Positions 26,785 through 40,270 of a stretch of DNA of 64,000 bases are shown here, one piece after another. The notes under the pieces were generated by a model, which made no database searches, had not been told where the DNA came from, and saw only the letters and a list, made by a program, of their open reading frames with translations. Numbering within the stretch: the stretch's first letter is position 1; every line of letters begins with the position of its first letter. Made by a program: the position numbers and the translations under genes. Where the stretch lies: NCBI RefSeq assembly GCF_954871325.1, contig NC_088775.1:25521561-25585560 (forward strand), read 5' to 3'. Source of the DNA: Gordionus sp. m RMFG-2023. Lineage: Eukaryota; Nematomorpha; Gordioida; Chordodea; Parachordodidae.

Positions 26785-29229
26785 TAAATGAGTGTATGAG
26801 GGCGAGCTTCCCAAAAAAAATCATAACTCTCTCTACTTCCGCCTTCATTAAATTTGGTCTATGTCACATCTGTAAAGATGTTGTAATTAACAGCTGATTT
26901 ATAAAAATTTAGTGGTTACCTTTCTATTATAAATCAAATTATAAGAATGGGCTAACTGAATTTTCAATGCCGAATTTATAATTTTTATGATCATATTCCA
27001 TACTTTGTGTTTTAAGAGATTTTTTTCTTTTTTTAAACATATACATATGAAAAATCTCAGTTATATAATACGGAGTCGGCATGGCAACAAAATTGTAAAA
27101 TAATGACAACCAATTGTACATATTGGCATAATTCAACTCAGAGCTTTAATTCCAGTTAGGTTTATTATAATTTTGCCAATTCTAATTTAACCAGTCTCCA
27201 ATTTAGTTTACAATCAAACAGATCCCACTTTATGATTAATTTAACAAAGTCTATAGAAAGAAGGGTGCCACCTATGGAAGAGTTATGGAAGCTAATGATT
27301 ACTTTTAATGAAATAAATATAATACTATTAATAAAATACCATTTTTCTTTTTTCTAAATTTTAATATACTTGATTTAAGTTAATCCACCTCCCCATCACA
27401 TTTATTTTAAACTGAGCTATACAAGTTTAGAAATAACTGTTATCAGCTATGAATTTAAGAACGATATCGAACCTAAATCAATGCAAAAATATCACTAAAT
27501 TTTCTTTTTTATTTATTTATATTAAAAATATAATATCCTTCAGAATAAATGCATTGTAGGTGATTTAGGTCCCGTAAAATAGGACCTAGCTTTGATACTT
27601 TTCCTATCTTATGCTATCGTATTTGCTATGCTTCTTAAAATATTTCAGTCCTCCGGAAAGTTTAATGCCAAAAATTTAAATTTGAATAAAAATTTTTTTT
27701 TTATAAAATATGTATTTATTCTACTTTGCACGTTAGTTTAGGAGCTATTTATTAAAACCTCACTCGAATTATGCAAAGGCTTTCCATTTTGTCAATATGC
27801 CTTTTCACTCAGCTAAAAATTAAATTTGAGTTACCAGGGAGGCTCTAGAAAAACCGCCAATATGTTATATTTTATAATTGTATATACCACATGACTCATA
27901 GGATTAGTGTATTTGATTTGCTTTTATTGTAAAATTAGATAATATTCAACGTCTATTATTCTTATAATTTGTTTGCGGAAATTATATTAATTTCTATTAT
28001 GTATTTCTATTTTTAATTGAATCTACGATTAATGTTCAATTAGAATACTTGGTACATCATAAGGTTCAAGAATAATGATTAAGGCGATTAATGAAATGGT
28101 CCAATTAACACTCTAGGGAGATAATGATAGAGTTTGTAGTTGATGACTTTTATATTTTTATTTAAGTAGATGATCACAAGATTTCTACATGTATAAGTTG
28201 AATATAGATTAAGATGAACTTGTGTTATTTTTTTACATACACCAAAGTTTATGATTAAAGAATTTTCCTTATATTTTTATAGAAAATTTCAGCGTCTTCA
28301 CGTGATTTTTCTTTATTTGAAAAGAATAATGTAAATATCAATAATTATTCTTTTAAGATATATATAAAATCATGCCGAGTTCGGGTTTCAGTTGGTATTT
28401 TAAAAGGGTTTGGTTTAAATGTTTTTTAAATCTTAGAAATTAAATATTTCTTTCGATAAAAACGATCTTTTTATATTATATTTTAAAATATTGGAATATC
28501 AAACATTTTTAATTATTCAAAAAATCAATAAATAAAATAATCGTCTCAAATTAATTCACAAATTAATTTCGATCTTATGAGCTCCTATTCAAAGAAATAA
28601 CATTGAATCATAGACATCACACAACCTACACCGTGATCTTTTGCTTAACAATTAATCAATTTAGTAAAATTTAACAAAGACACCCACACCTTTCCTTATC
28701 ACAAATTAATAGGATGCCTCGATAAATGCTGAGGATCATTAAATTAGCACTGAAATCAGGTGGTCTTTCCTCTACCATCGAAATGAATATCCTTTTTCCG
28801 AATATCTAAGACCGAAAGCATAATTATGATTCATTGGCAAGATGAAAATACTTATTAGCCTGGGGGGGGGGGTTAATTTGTGTCGACTCCCTAGAGCACT
28901 ACTCAAGCATTGATAAGAGACGTCTTTATTAACTCAAAATATTAAAATTCAACAAATATTACGACTCATTATCTCTGCACTCCAATTTTCTTAACCACGC
29001 TGGCATGTGCACACATTAAATTTTATAAAAAAATTTGGTACTAATAACCCTAAATAGAAAACCAGAAATATGGCTTCTATTTCCGCTGAAAACTGCCAAT
29101 TCTAATCCTAAAATTAAATTTTTCTGTTAGATGAACCTGAATGATAACTAAAATTTATTATAAAAATTAACACCAAATATCAACGATCCTGCTAAAAAGA
29201 CAAAGTAACCCCTCACACAAACTAATATA

Positions 29230-31340
29230 TAATAAGATTAAAAATTTCAATCTAAAAGGAGCTCTCCGAGCTCTTGCTAACACAAACATTGGCACCTGAT
29301 AATTTTACCACGAGAAATCAACTTTTAGAAAAACATCCGAGCTCCAAATACACTCCTCAAATACTGCCTATAATAAATTCAAAGATAAATATCACTCCCG
29401 GAGAAGCCTTAACCGCTATTAAATCTTTTCCAAACGATTCTGCCCAAGGACTGGATTACCTTCGACCCTCATTTATTATTGACCTTTTAGGTTTAGACAG
29501 TTCCGAATTTATACTTAATTCTTTAACGAAAATTTTTAATCTTATTATCAACGGGAAATTACGACATAAACTAGCACCAATAATCTATCTAACCTCAAAC
29601 CTGAAGATTATATAGCAAAACTAGACATAACCAATGCCTTTAATTCAATTAATAGGAATAAAATGATTGATACTTTCTTGGAAACATTCCCTGACTACCA
29701 CAATTACATCCATCTTAATGGCATTCCTTCCTTACTCAAATTTAATGATTATATTATTAATTCTGCAAAAGGCCTCCAACATGGTGACCCATTAGAACCA
29801 CTACTTTTTTTTATACCCTTAAACACCTAATAAGGGATATTGCTTGGTACCTTGAAGATTTTACTATATCGGGGACCATTTCTTCAATCCAGAATTGTCT
29901 AGATATAATCAACAAACACTTTGATGAACTTAATTTATCCTTAAATATAAATAAATGCGAAATTTATCCTTCTCCGCCTCCAACAGACACCATATTAGAT
30001 AACTTTAGACGGACACCCTTACAAGATTTCAGTATATTAGGTGCTCCATTGGGAGGTGCAGAGGGAGTTTTTAATTTTTTAAATAATCACCTTCAATCAC
30101 TATTCCCCAAACTATCGATCTTAAAAAATTCACCCATCCATCAAGTATTTTACATTCTCAAAAACGCCCTTTTAATACCACAAATCAAGTATTATTTAAA
30201 AATTTTTGGTGCTTTCTCTTTTAAAATTCTTTTAAATGAATATGAACAAAAGATACACAAATGATGACAGAGTTACTAAGCATCAAACTCGATTCTAACT
30301 CATGGCTTCAAGCAACTCTTCCTTGTAAATCTGGAGGACTAGGCCTAAGATCGGCATTAAGTATAGCCCTTGTTTCCTTCATCTCATCAACCTTAGTAAA
30401 AAATATTACCTCACAAATTGTTACCATCGATAAAGGTAATTTATTAGATGAAGCCTTACGTTGTTGAAATATTAATGTTTTACCAAACACAGCCCTACCT
30501 AATTCAACGAAACAAAAAGATTGGGATCAAGGATTGGTATCTCGTTCCTTAACTTACCTCAACTTGAGCGATGATCACCAATATAAATCCCTCCTAAGAT
30601 CTCTTAATTTCAACAACTCTGGCCATGAATGGTTAGATTCATATCCCAGCATTTTGAATAACCATACTAATAGATAACGACGCTTTTCGTTATGCAATCA
30701 ACTTACGCTTGGGCGTACCTTTCCTAAACCATTATATTTGCATTAAATGCAATCAATCGGCAGCCGCGTTTGGGAGACACGCTCTCCACTGTAAATTTAT
30801 ATCAAAAATCAGCCGACATGATAAAATAAATGCAATAATAGCTTATTTTTTAAATAAACCCAATTTTCTCTGTATTTTAGAACCTACATCATTTTTAGAT
30901 AAAAACGCATTGACGGTAAAACCGTCGTACCTTTTTTCATGGGAAAGCCTTTAATGTGGGATTTTACCTGTATTGATCCCATGGCTCCATCTAATAATTC
31001 CCATGATCCCCTTAACAGAACCGAATCTCTAAAAAAAATAAAATACTCACACCTAATGTGTGATAACCACTTTGTTCCCATAGCAGGTGATAACCACTTT
31101 GTTCCCATAGCAGCCAACCTGCTCTTTTGGACAAGCGGCTTTAGATCTAGTCAAAATAATATCCAAATCTATAATAAAATCATACCTTTCTCCATTTTAC
31201 AAACTCAAGCAGAAAATCGCCGTATCTATAATATCAAATATTTAAAACATCACGGTCTGACCTCGCCATTTGATATTTATTTATTTTTAATATTTTTTTC
31301 TTTTTATAAAAATATACATTTGTATCAATCTTTTTTTTTA
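29230..31340 (+). mobile_element. Broken LINE (non-LTR retrotransposon) with RT and nuclease-like C-terminus
   Basis: Located between exons 6 and 8 of pseudogene B. From 29274 the frame reads ITPGEALTAIKSFPNDSAQG, as found N-terminal to reverse transcriptases. RT motif A (KLDITNAFNSI, about 29620) and motif B (GLQHGDPLEPLLF, about 29770) are in a second frame, and the motif C region reads WYLEDFTI in place of the YLDD expected. Near 30709-30790 a zinc-knuckle-like C-x2-C-x9-H-x3-C occurs, then near 30939 WDFTCIDPMAPS and KKIKYSHL, resembling the PD-(D/E)XK-like C-terminal domain of R2/NeSL-type LINEs. At least two frameshifts (after 29615 and near 30940) and several stops make it dead. A 27-bp tandem duplication sits at about 31060-31113. 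Family placement is by memory of motifs. Confidence 0.75.
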
Positions 31341-32321
31341 ACTTAAACTCATATATGACATATTTTATTATATTCTCTATATTATAATATTAATTTTTAA
31401 ATAATAATATTTTATCATATTTGTATATGAATTTTAATAAAAAATATAATTAAAAAAAAATATATAATTACATTTTTTCATAAAAAATAATATAAATATA
31501 ATAACAGCAGATTTACCTCAAAATCTGACGTTCTAATTTCCTATGCATTTACTCTTCTTTCGGGTGGCATGTTCTTTTTTAAAATATAGTTTTATTTCTT
31601 CTAATGTTTTTTATTTTATATTTTTAAAACATTTAACCTTATAAGTTTTATGAATATTTTTTTAATAATTTTCCCTCATATGAATTAAAATAAAGATTTA
31701 TCACAAAAAATATATTATACATAGCATACTTTCTTTTTTTTAAGAGTAAATCCAAACGGAACTATTATTAGGGGTTCAAGGCAATTAACTACAAGAGATT
31801 TGCAGTTAGACTCAATTTAAATGGGTTTAACCGGGTACATAGTCCAGCTTCAGGAGCAGTTGTATTATAGAAAAGTAAAATTAAAGTGAATCTAGACCTA
31901 ATTTTAAATATTATATATATATACAGTTAAATCATAAAAATAAGATTTTGTGAAAGGGGAGATAGTTTTTTTATTATTAATAAGAATTATAATTTAAGGG
32001 GTGAAGGGCAGAGTGTCCCCAGATGTTATACTCCTTAGGCCTAACTCAGGGTGACAACCACTTTTACTAGTTTCAACCTCTTCCATAAAAATTGCTACAA
32101 GGATGACATGATAGTGAGCATAGATATCGTTACAAATTTTATGGCGGGAACCGTTATCTTTTCTTACTTAGGAAATATAGCTCAAGAGATGAATATTGCA
32201 TTAGCACAGGGCACGGATACTATGTCAGGTTTATAATTTATTATGCGCCTTTCTTTCTAAAATATCATAAAAGTATCTTATAAAAAAAAAGGTTTAAGGA
32301 ACATCAATTTTATGTTTTTAC

Positions 32322-32543
32322 TAGTGTTGTTAAACGGCTCTATTTGAGCCGATTTTATAAAACAGCTACGCAATATTTTATCCACAAAAATATTATGCAG
32401 ACCTAAAGATTATGGTCATAGATGGCACAAAGGCTTGGACTTCTATTAACCAAATCTCGAGATTTAAACAATATTTCTCTGGCGAAAATAATGAGTTAGC
32501 CATTTTAAAAAATCGGCTAAAATTGAGCCGTTTAACACCACTA
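32322..32543. mobile_element. 222-bp hAT MITE, copy 1 (TSD GTTTTTAC)
   Basis: Inverted ends TAGTGTTGTTAAACGGCTC and GAGCCGTTTAACACCACTA. The 8-bp GTTTTTAC is present at 32314-32321 and 32544-32551. Open frames on both strands across it are shadows of the inverted repeat. It lies just after exon 8 of pseudogene B. Confidence 0.92.
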
Positions 32544-35084
32544 GTTTTTACACATAAAAATTTATTTTTTATTTTCTTATTATATTTAGCGCAAGTTTTG
32601 GGTGCCAACAAGGTAGTCATTTCCTAAGGGCGCAAGAAAAAAAATTATTTTTACATGCGATATTTTTAGATGTTTAAAAAAATTGATTTTATAAATCTAT
32701 ATTATTATATTATGATATTAATTCTTGTAAGGTTTATGACCTAAATATCAAACAAACTTTCGTAACTTTAACGAAAAAAGAAAAATTTGTTATTTTAAAT
32801 GTAAAAATAAAATAGTGGCCGAAATAATTATTAGAAATTTACGAAAATTTATTAATTTTTTAAGTTAGAGAATTTAACAAAATTTAATAAGTTTTAGTTT
32901 AAAGTTTATAAAATTGTAAAATTTTTACGAAAATAAAGAGTAGGCAATAATTAATTTTTATTTTTTAAATTATAATAAGAAATGGCAGAAAAATAAAGTT
33001 AAAATAACCAAAATGGGGAAAAATATGGTTAGAATTATAAACTTCACAATTTACCAAAACTTATAAATAATTTTAATGGAAGATTAATGTTTCATAATTT
33101 TATATAGTTACGAAACTTTCAAAATAAGATGCTAAAAATTTTTAAATAATGAACAAACTTATTTAATATTAGTTGAGATAAAAGGAATTGTATAAAAAGA
33201 TTCTCATATCTCATGTTCTCACGTCAAACTTATGGATAATTCTAATATCAACTTAGATTAAATACTTACTATAAAAATGATGATAAACATAGGTTCCATG
33301 CCCAATTTTGGGGTTTTAGGCCCCTGCAAAATGTTTAAATAAAAATTTACTTAAAATATAATGACTGCTAAAAAGATCACTAAAAAATTGACTATAATTT
33401 TATTTATCCCATTAATATATACAGAAAAAGAAAATTTCACAATTATCCTATATAAATTCGAAAAATTTCTCAAACCTATTTCCATTTTTATACTTTACAT
33501 GAAAATCAAAATCTAGAGGTAATGTGTTCTTTAAAAAGTATCTTAATTATTAATTGCTCGATTTCTTTACTTAGCCCACTTACTAGTGCTATTCATGATC
33601 AACTTCCCAACCTTTTTCCTTGGAAACATACTTACCTAGGTTTGGCTTTATGCTTCAAGTGATTCTAACTTGGAACCATTTATAATTTGTGTACATTTAT
33701 AAATTTATTGATTCATTTGATTCATACTTTAAAATTATGGTTATGGACATATAAATTTAATGATTACCTTACAAGGAAATAGGCACTCACATGATTATAA
33801 ATTATAGATTTTATTATTATTATTTCTATAATTATATATATAGTTGTCAGGTTCATTGTGCCAGATGTAAATGATTTGTTTATAATAAGTTATGGGCAGT
33901 GGCGTAGAGAAGGGGGGGGGGTTGGGGTTACCTCATAAAAAATTTTTTTTCTTATTGCGAATAATTTTATTTAAAAAATGGTTTCAATTTATAAATAAAA
34001 TTATATACGATATGAAAATGAAATATATTTAAAAAACAAATAAGATTATTCAATTTTAAATGATAACATGGTTTAAAAATATATATTAAAAATTATATGT
34101 AAAATATTAAATAACAATAAAAATATAATGTAAATAACGAAGATCCATATTTATTCATAATTATATTTATCACTTCTCCATTCTTTGTTCTTCCCAGCTG
34201 ACATCTTCTTCAATTAATCCAATATCTTCACTCCAAATAGCAAACAAAGGACTCTTTTTTAACAACAATCCTTGTGATGATCCCGTTTTCCCTCCATCCA
34301 TCAAGAAAACTAAAAATCCCCTGTCAGAAAATAATTGACATTTGATGTATTAAATTAAATTTATTTCTTCTTTTTTTCAACAGCTACAACACGCCCACCC
34401 TTCACAAGCCCAGCGTCCCTCTCTCTGTGGTGGTGTTGTATCGAATCACCTCTTTGAATTGTATCGGGACGCCTTGAAGACGTTCAGGGAATTTATCGAA
34501 TCGACTTCCCTTATAATGATTTATAATATAATATCTCCGATACATTTCAATATATAAGAGCGAAAACACATATTATCAATAATGACATGTACATTGGGGT
34601 ATCTGCATTTATAATCTATGGAACCTTAATATGGACAATGTAATATCCGCAAAACATAATAATTCATTCATTTTAAGACATTTGAGAAATAGGATCTATA
34701 ATATACATCGTTTGGGTATGATTAATGGTATAGGAAATAATGATTTTACATATAATACTGTAATGTGAACAAATGGTTTATTTGTGAAATGCATTCAACA
34801 CATGTAATTTTCCTTCGGTCATGTGAAAAAAACTACAAAATAGATAGAAAAAATCCATTTTTAGGTATTAAAAATAATTGCGAAAATTTGCCGAACAAAG
34901 ATTTAACAAAATTACCAGGAATATGTATAAATTTAATATTTTATAAGGAGGAATAATATATAATACGTAGACAATAAAATACTTTTCATCTAGGAATTAC
35001 TCAGTATCTTAGTAAAAATATACCATTTATATCTAACCCTGCCATCACAATTAGCACAAATTCACAGAAATGTAGAATGCAAAG

Positions 35085-37243
35085 TGTTGCATGTGCGCAT
35101 GTGCTCTATTGTATGCTATTATTTTATTACTGACTAAAATAATTTATATTTAAAAATGTCAGTTAAACTATTATATACTTAAATAATTTATATTTAAAAG
35201 TTCAGTCATATATCTTAAGGCAACAAAATATATATATAAATATATATTTTTTTATTTTACCAATTACTTTTTTTTCTTATATATAATAACTTGTATTGTT
35301 TTCTTTTTAAAATATATAAATAAAATACCAAATTCCCATAACAACCATTCTACATTAAATACTAGAGTCTTCCAGGGATTATTTCGATAGACTGAAAGGG
35401 TATGGTTCGGGGCTCAATCCTGAATTTTTGTCAGTGCATTTTATGTTGAATTGTCGTAATGAAAAGCTAAAAACAAGGTTGATTGAAGAAAATACTACAG
35501 AGATTAATATTATAGAGGACATTATTGTCAAATTTGAATCGTTGGAGATCAATAATAATAAAACATATGTAGAGAAAGATTCTTGGAGAAGAGAGGATAG
35601 AACCGATTGGCAAGGCTTTTCGTCTTGGAAAGAGAACAAGCAGACTTTTAAGGCCAACACCAACAACAACAATTACAACAACAACAGCTGCAACAACAAC
35701 AACAACGGCAGCAGCAACAACAACAACAACAATTTCAAAAAGACGGAGATGATACAAACCCCTTATAATTTAAGGCCAAGAAATAAAATTAATTTTATTA
35801 ATGATATTATGATTGACCTTCAAGTTAATAATTATGATTTTTCTTTTATGATAGATACTGGTTCTCCGGTGTCATCCTTGCCCATGAAAGAGTTTGAAAA
35901 GCTTACGAAGGATGAATTTGTTAATACTAAAGAAATAGGAGATAGGGTTAATTTTTTAACTTTTTATAATCCGTTATCGCTTCGAATAGGAATCGGTTGA
36001 TTGTTCAATGACAATGACTTGATTATAACCTTAAATTTAAAAGAAATGACAATGACTTTGAATTACTACCTTAATTTTAAAAGAATTAAATTTTGAGAAT
36101 TAACTTTACGCAACTCCGTTTTTTTTTATTCCAAAGTGAGCATTAATCAATTATGGCGTGGGGGTATTGTCACTGAGAGGATCAGTAATGTCATTTTAAA
36201 TTCAAATTTTCTAAGGTCAAAATTATTCATTTAGATCATAATGGTTCTTTAATTATAATTGTTTTCTATGATAATACGCTTTTCTTATATTTTTTTTATC
36301 ACCATCTCCAAATTATTTTTTTTTATATATTAATTTTATTCCAAATATATTTATTGTTTATTGGCCACCTATAGTGTTAATTGTACCTATCGATAGTGTA
36401 ATTTATACCTTTTGTAAGGGTAATTACATAAAAAACTATCATGTACAACTATGGTGCCAATTCCCCTTGATACATATATTTTCATTCTTACAAATAAATT
36501 AACTCTCGCATGCCAAACGAGTTCTTTCTTTCCCCATTTTGTTGTACCTTGTTGTGTTTTCAACTTTAATTTTTATATATATATATTTTTTTTTGGAGGG
36601 AGTGCATGTTGCATGTGCACTATTATAATAAATTTTTTTCATATATTTTAATGATTGTTTTTTTTTGATTAAATAATTTTCTTCATTATATAAATTTTAT
36701 TCCAAATATATATATTGTTTATTGGCCATTTATAGTGTTAATTGTACCTATCGATAGTGTAATTTATACCTTTTATAAGGGTAATTACATAAAAAACTAT
36801 CATGTACAACTATGGTGCCAATTCCCCTTGATACATATATTTTCATTCTTAAAAATAAATATAAATTACCTCCCGCATGCCAAGCGAGCGTTTATTCCTT
36901 ATAAATTGTAGTTTCTTTCACTTTTTATTTCAATATTCATTTTTTTATATTTTTTTTGGAGGGAGTACATGTTGCATGTGCGCATGTGCGCTATTGTACG
37001 CTATTATTTTATTACTGATTAAAATAATTTATATTTAAAAATGTCAGTTAAACTATTATATACTTAAATAATTTATATTTAAAAGTTCAGTCATATATCT
37101 TAAGGCAACAAAATATATATATAAATATATATATATTTTTATTTTACCAATCACTTGTTTTTCTTGTATGATAATAACTCGTTTTTCTTATATGATAATA
37201 ACTTGTATTTTCTTTCTTTTTAAATTATATAAATAAAATACCA
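35085..37243 (+). mobile_element. Gypsy-like LTR retroelement fossil with gag/protease remnant
   Basis: Direct repeats at 35085-35330 and 36970-37243 start TGTTGCATGTGCGC and end ATACCA, the TG...CA form of LTRs, and a purine run ggagggag lies just before the second one. Between them 35350-36000 looks like the end of a gag region followed by an aspartic-protease-like start with the DTGSPVS motif. No reverse transcriptase or integrase is recognisable, so the copy is a broken relic. The two repeats are a few percent different by eye. A roughly 350-bp stretch before the second repeat is itself duplicated (36320-36680 and 36690-36969). I see no clear target duplication. Confidence 0.7.
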
Positions 37244-38322
37244 ATTTACTCAAGCCTTATAAATTCTCTTTCATTATGGTGGAGTAATACTTTTAAATAA
37301 AGACGATATATTTAAATTATTCTAAATTGAACTTTTCCACCATTGCTCAATAATATATTTAAATTATTCTAAATTGAACTCTTCTCCTTGTTTAATACAA
37401 AGTAACGAAAATTGAGAATATAATGGGCTATATGATATATATGTAAAGAATTTTTAATATACCTTCACAATATAAAATAATTTGAGTCTTTTCTTTATAA
37501 AAAATGTTCATAAAATAAATAGTAAAATGTGATGTGCTATATAATTGTTACAAAGATAAAAAAAATGTAATATGCAGCATAAATTTGTATAAAAAAAATT
37601 ACACAAAAAAAAACTTTCTCCAGTATGCAAACTAAACAATATTCCCACCTCAAGGCATACCCATCAACATGGCCGACCTTATCTGTAAAAAAATTTTCCT
37701 TTCACATCATTGCATACCATAAAAATAATATAATAATTGCAAATAAAACTTTTTATAAAATTTTATAATACAAAAAAATATATATATATATATATATTAA
37801 ATATAAAGATTTCATAATTTGAAAAAAAAATCTTACACATCATCTAATATATCATATAAATCCATACCCAATTTATATATATATCAAATGCAGGCACTAA
37901 ATCAAAATAACTATCCACCTATAACATTATAGATATTATCCTGACTTCATCATACTTCAATTCCTTTAAATTATCATTCATAATTAAATATATCATATGT
38001 GTTCCACATTACACCCTATTTCATAGAAATGGTTAATTACTTCAAAATAAACAACATTAACTCACCCTCAATAGATCCCTTAATAACATATCAACCATAA
38101 TTGAAACTAAATTACACATACAATATATTAACATTAATTAATAATAAATTATCCCACACATGTCCATCCCTTTAAAAACCAAAAATGCATAATTATATAA
38201 CACATACTTTATTACAAAAGTCCATTTCCATATATATTTATCATTCACCAAATACTTTATCCGTTTAATTCCAATTAAACCACCAATATATCACATATTA
38301 TGTAACCTACTCACCCTTACAC

Positions 38323-38572
38323 TTTATTTCAAATGTAGTTCAATTTATGAAACTACCTTACTCACCATATTAATAATATATAAACCTTTATTTCAAATGT
38401 AGTTCAATTTATGAAACTACTTACTGATATATAAACCTTTATTTCAAATGTAGTTCAATTTATGAAACTACCTTACTAACCATATTAATTATATATAAAC
38501 CTTTATTTCAAATGTAGTTCAATTTATGAAACTACCTTACTGACCACATTAATAATATACAAACATTAATAG
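38323..38572. repeat. Four tandem units of ~55-65 bp
   Basis: The unit tttatttcaaatgtagttc followed by aatttatgaaactac and a variable AT-rich tail occurs four times. The second unit is shorter. It lies inside the LTR element at 34135-39048 and encodes nothing. Confidence 0.85.
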
Positions 38573-39398
38573 AAATGAACTATTCATCATAACATTTCTT
38601 ATTCCTTAACCTAGCCTAAAAATATACAAACATAGCTATCATTTTTATAAATTAATTTATATCTTTAACAAGAAATATTTACTGGTCTTACCTTTCTTAT
38701 CCTTTACATTGCATTGTGTTCCGCATTAATCCTTAAGTAGATCCTGAGGTAATCGGCACCATTAACGAAGATCCATATTTATTCATAATTATATTTATCA
38801 GAAGATTTCATATTTATAAAAATAGTTGAATCTTCTCCATTCTTTGTTCTTCCCAGCTGACATCTTCTCCAATTAATCCAATATCTTCACTCCAAATAGC
38901 AATCAAAGGACTCTTTTTTAACAACAACCCTTGTGATGATCCCGTTTTTACTCCATCCACCAGGAAAACTAAAAATCCCCTGTCAGAAAATAACTGACAT
39001 TTGATGTATTAAATTAAATATTTTTTCCTTTTTTCAACAGCTACAACAGTAAATTTTTTCTATCATAGTTAAAGATATTTATAATATTAATAATAAAATT
39101 TATATTGTTAAACTAATTAGATAGTTTAAAAATTTTAATTAATTTTTTATATTTTAAATAAAAGAAAAATCATTTAATTTGGTAAATATAATGAGAAAGT
39201 AAAGGTGATCGCTAATGTTTGGGATTAAAAATTTTAAACCTAAAGTAGTTTCTAGATAGTCCAATCGCTTTAATATTGATGCATCTACGATTGAGGATTT
39301 TTATAAAATAAATATTTTTACTTCCCTTATTGATACATTTTTATTTCAATTAAAGGAAAAATTAATTAGTTACAACAACTTTTATTTTCTTTTGGCGG

Positions 39399-39584
39399 TT
39401 GAGCCTAAATACACTTGAAACGCAAGAGGATATTAAGAAAATCTCAGAGTTTTATTCTGATGAATTATCAGGATCGTATGATAAGTTACTTTGTGATGTA
39501 GAATTTTGGTATAAAAATTTTGACAGAATAGATTACTCTCTGAGACAAATTTGGAGGCCCTTTCCATGTATAATTGCACTTTAG
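39399..39584 (+). pseudogene. hAT transposase fragment (copy 2)
   Basis: Sixty-one codons with the DELSGSYDKLLCDVEFWYKN block, the same residues as the fragment at 2683-2868 on the other strand. Sequence to about 39695 contains pieces of the hAT dimerisation region (EKSFSTLKRLKNYL) in another frame, so the gene is broken. It belongs to the transposon at 33897-40800. Confidence 0.8.
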
Positions 39585-39923
39585 ATTCCCTGCATAATAT
39601 CAAAACATTGCTTTTTATTTACCTTACCGATTAGCACCTGCACTAATGAAAAGTCTTTTTCAACTTTGAAAAGGTTAAAAAACTATTTAAGAAATATTCG
39701 CAATATTAAATATTTATAAGGAGATTATTCTAGATAAAAATTTGATTCTAGATGAATTAGTCAAATCTTCGAGAAAAGTAGACCTCTCTTTAAAAATTCA
39801 AATTATAATTATGATCTTAGTCATAAAATGTTTATATTCAAAACATAATTATAATGAATTCTTAGTCACAATATTTATATATTATACTATTTTTAATAAA
39901 AATATTGCATTTGCACTAAGAAT

Positions 39924-40270
39924 TAGTGATCTGCATCGGGCCTAATTTTTCAAGCCCGGCCTTGCTCGAAATTATTTAAAAAAAGTTTTGCCGGCCTGAA
40001 CCTGAAATTTTTTTAAAAGTTTTGTCAGCCTCGCCCGAATTTATTTAAATATAGAAATTCATTTTTATAATTACTCAAAATAAAATATATGTTATATGGT
40101 GTCTAGTTTTTGTAAATTAAATCAAATATTTTTATTTCACATAAAAATTTAACATAAAATTGATATATTTAAAAAAATTTCCAAGGCCCGAGCCAACCCG
40201 GTCAGAATTTTTTTTAAAAATATTAGGCCACCCAGCTCGATCCCGATTTTCCTACTTTTGCGGATCTCTA
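39924..40270 (+). mobile_element. GC-rich hAT MITE nested in hAT copy 2
   Basis: From TAGTGATCTGCATCGGGCC to TTGCGGATCTCTA, 347 bp. The flanks ctaagaat (39916-39923) and ataagaat (40271-40278) agree at 7 of 8 bases, a slightly decayed target duplication. The same MITE occupies the same site in hAT copy 1 (2327-2575), so it was there before the two hAT copies separated. Confidence 0.88.

Larger units (their letters stand above)
34135..39048. mobile_element. Old LTR element, largely non-coding, nested in hAT copy 2
   Basis: Direct terminal repeats at 34135-34391 and 38763-39048 start TAACGAAGATCCATATTTAT and end CAACAGCTACAACA. The duplicated target is GTAAA (34130-34134 and 39049-39053), and hAT copy 1 shows the uninterrupted site near 3205-3215, proving insertion. 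The two repeats differ by a few percent by eye, suggesting a moderately old insertion. The inner region outside the nested 35085-37243 element shows no recognisable viral-type gene, so it resembles a large non-coding LTR derivative. It contains a 4-unit tandem repeat at 38323-38572. Confidence 0.8.

Noticed and set aside
32393-32627. Open frames on both strands across the MITE at 32322-32543
   Set aside because: They overlap a small inverted-repeat element with a perfect target duplication and share nothing with known proteins.
35467-35757. Minus-strand frame with Val/Ala runs
   Set aside because: It is the antisense of an Asn-rich CAACAA stretch in the retroelement gag region, so a shadow frame.
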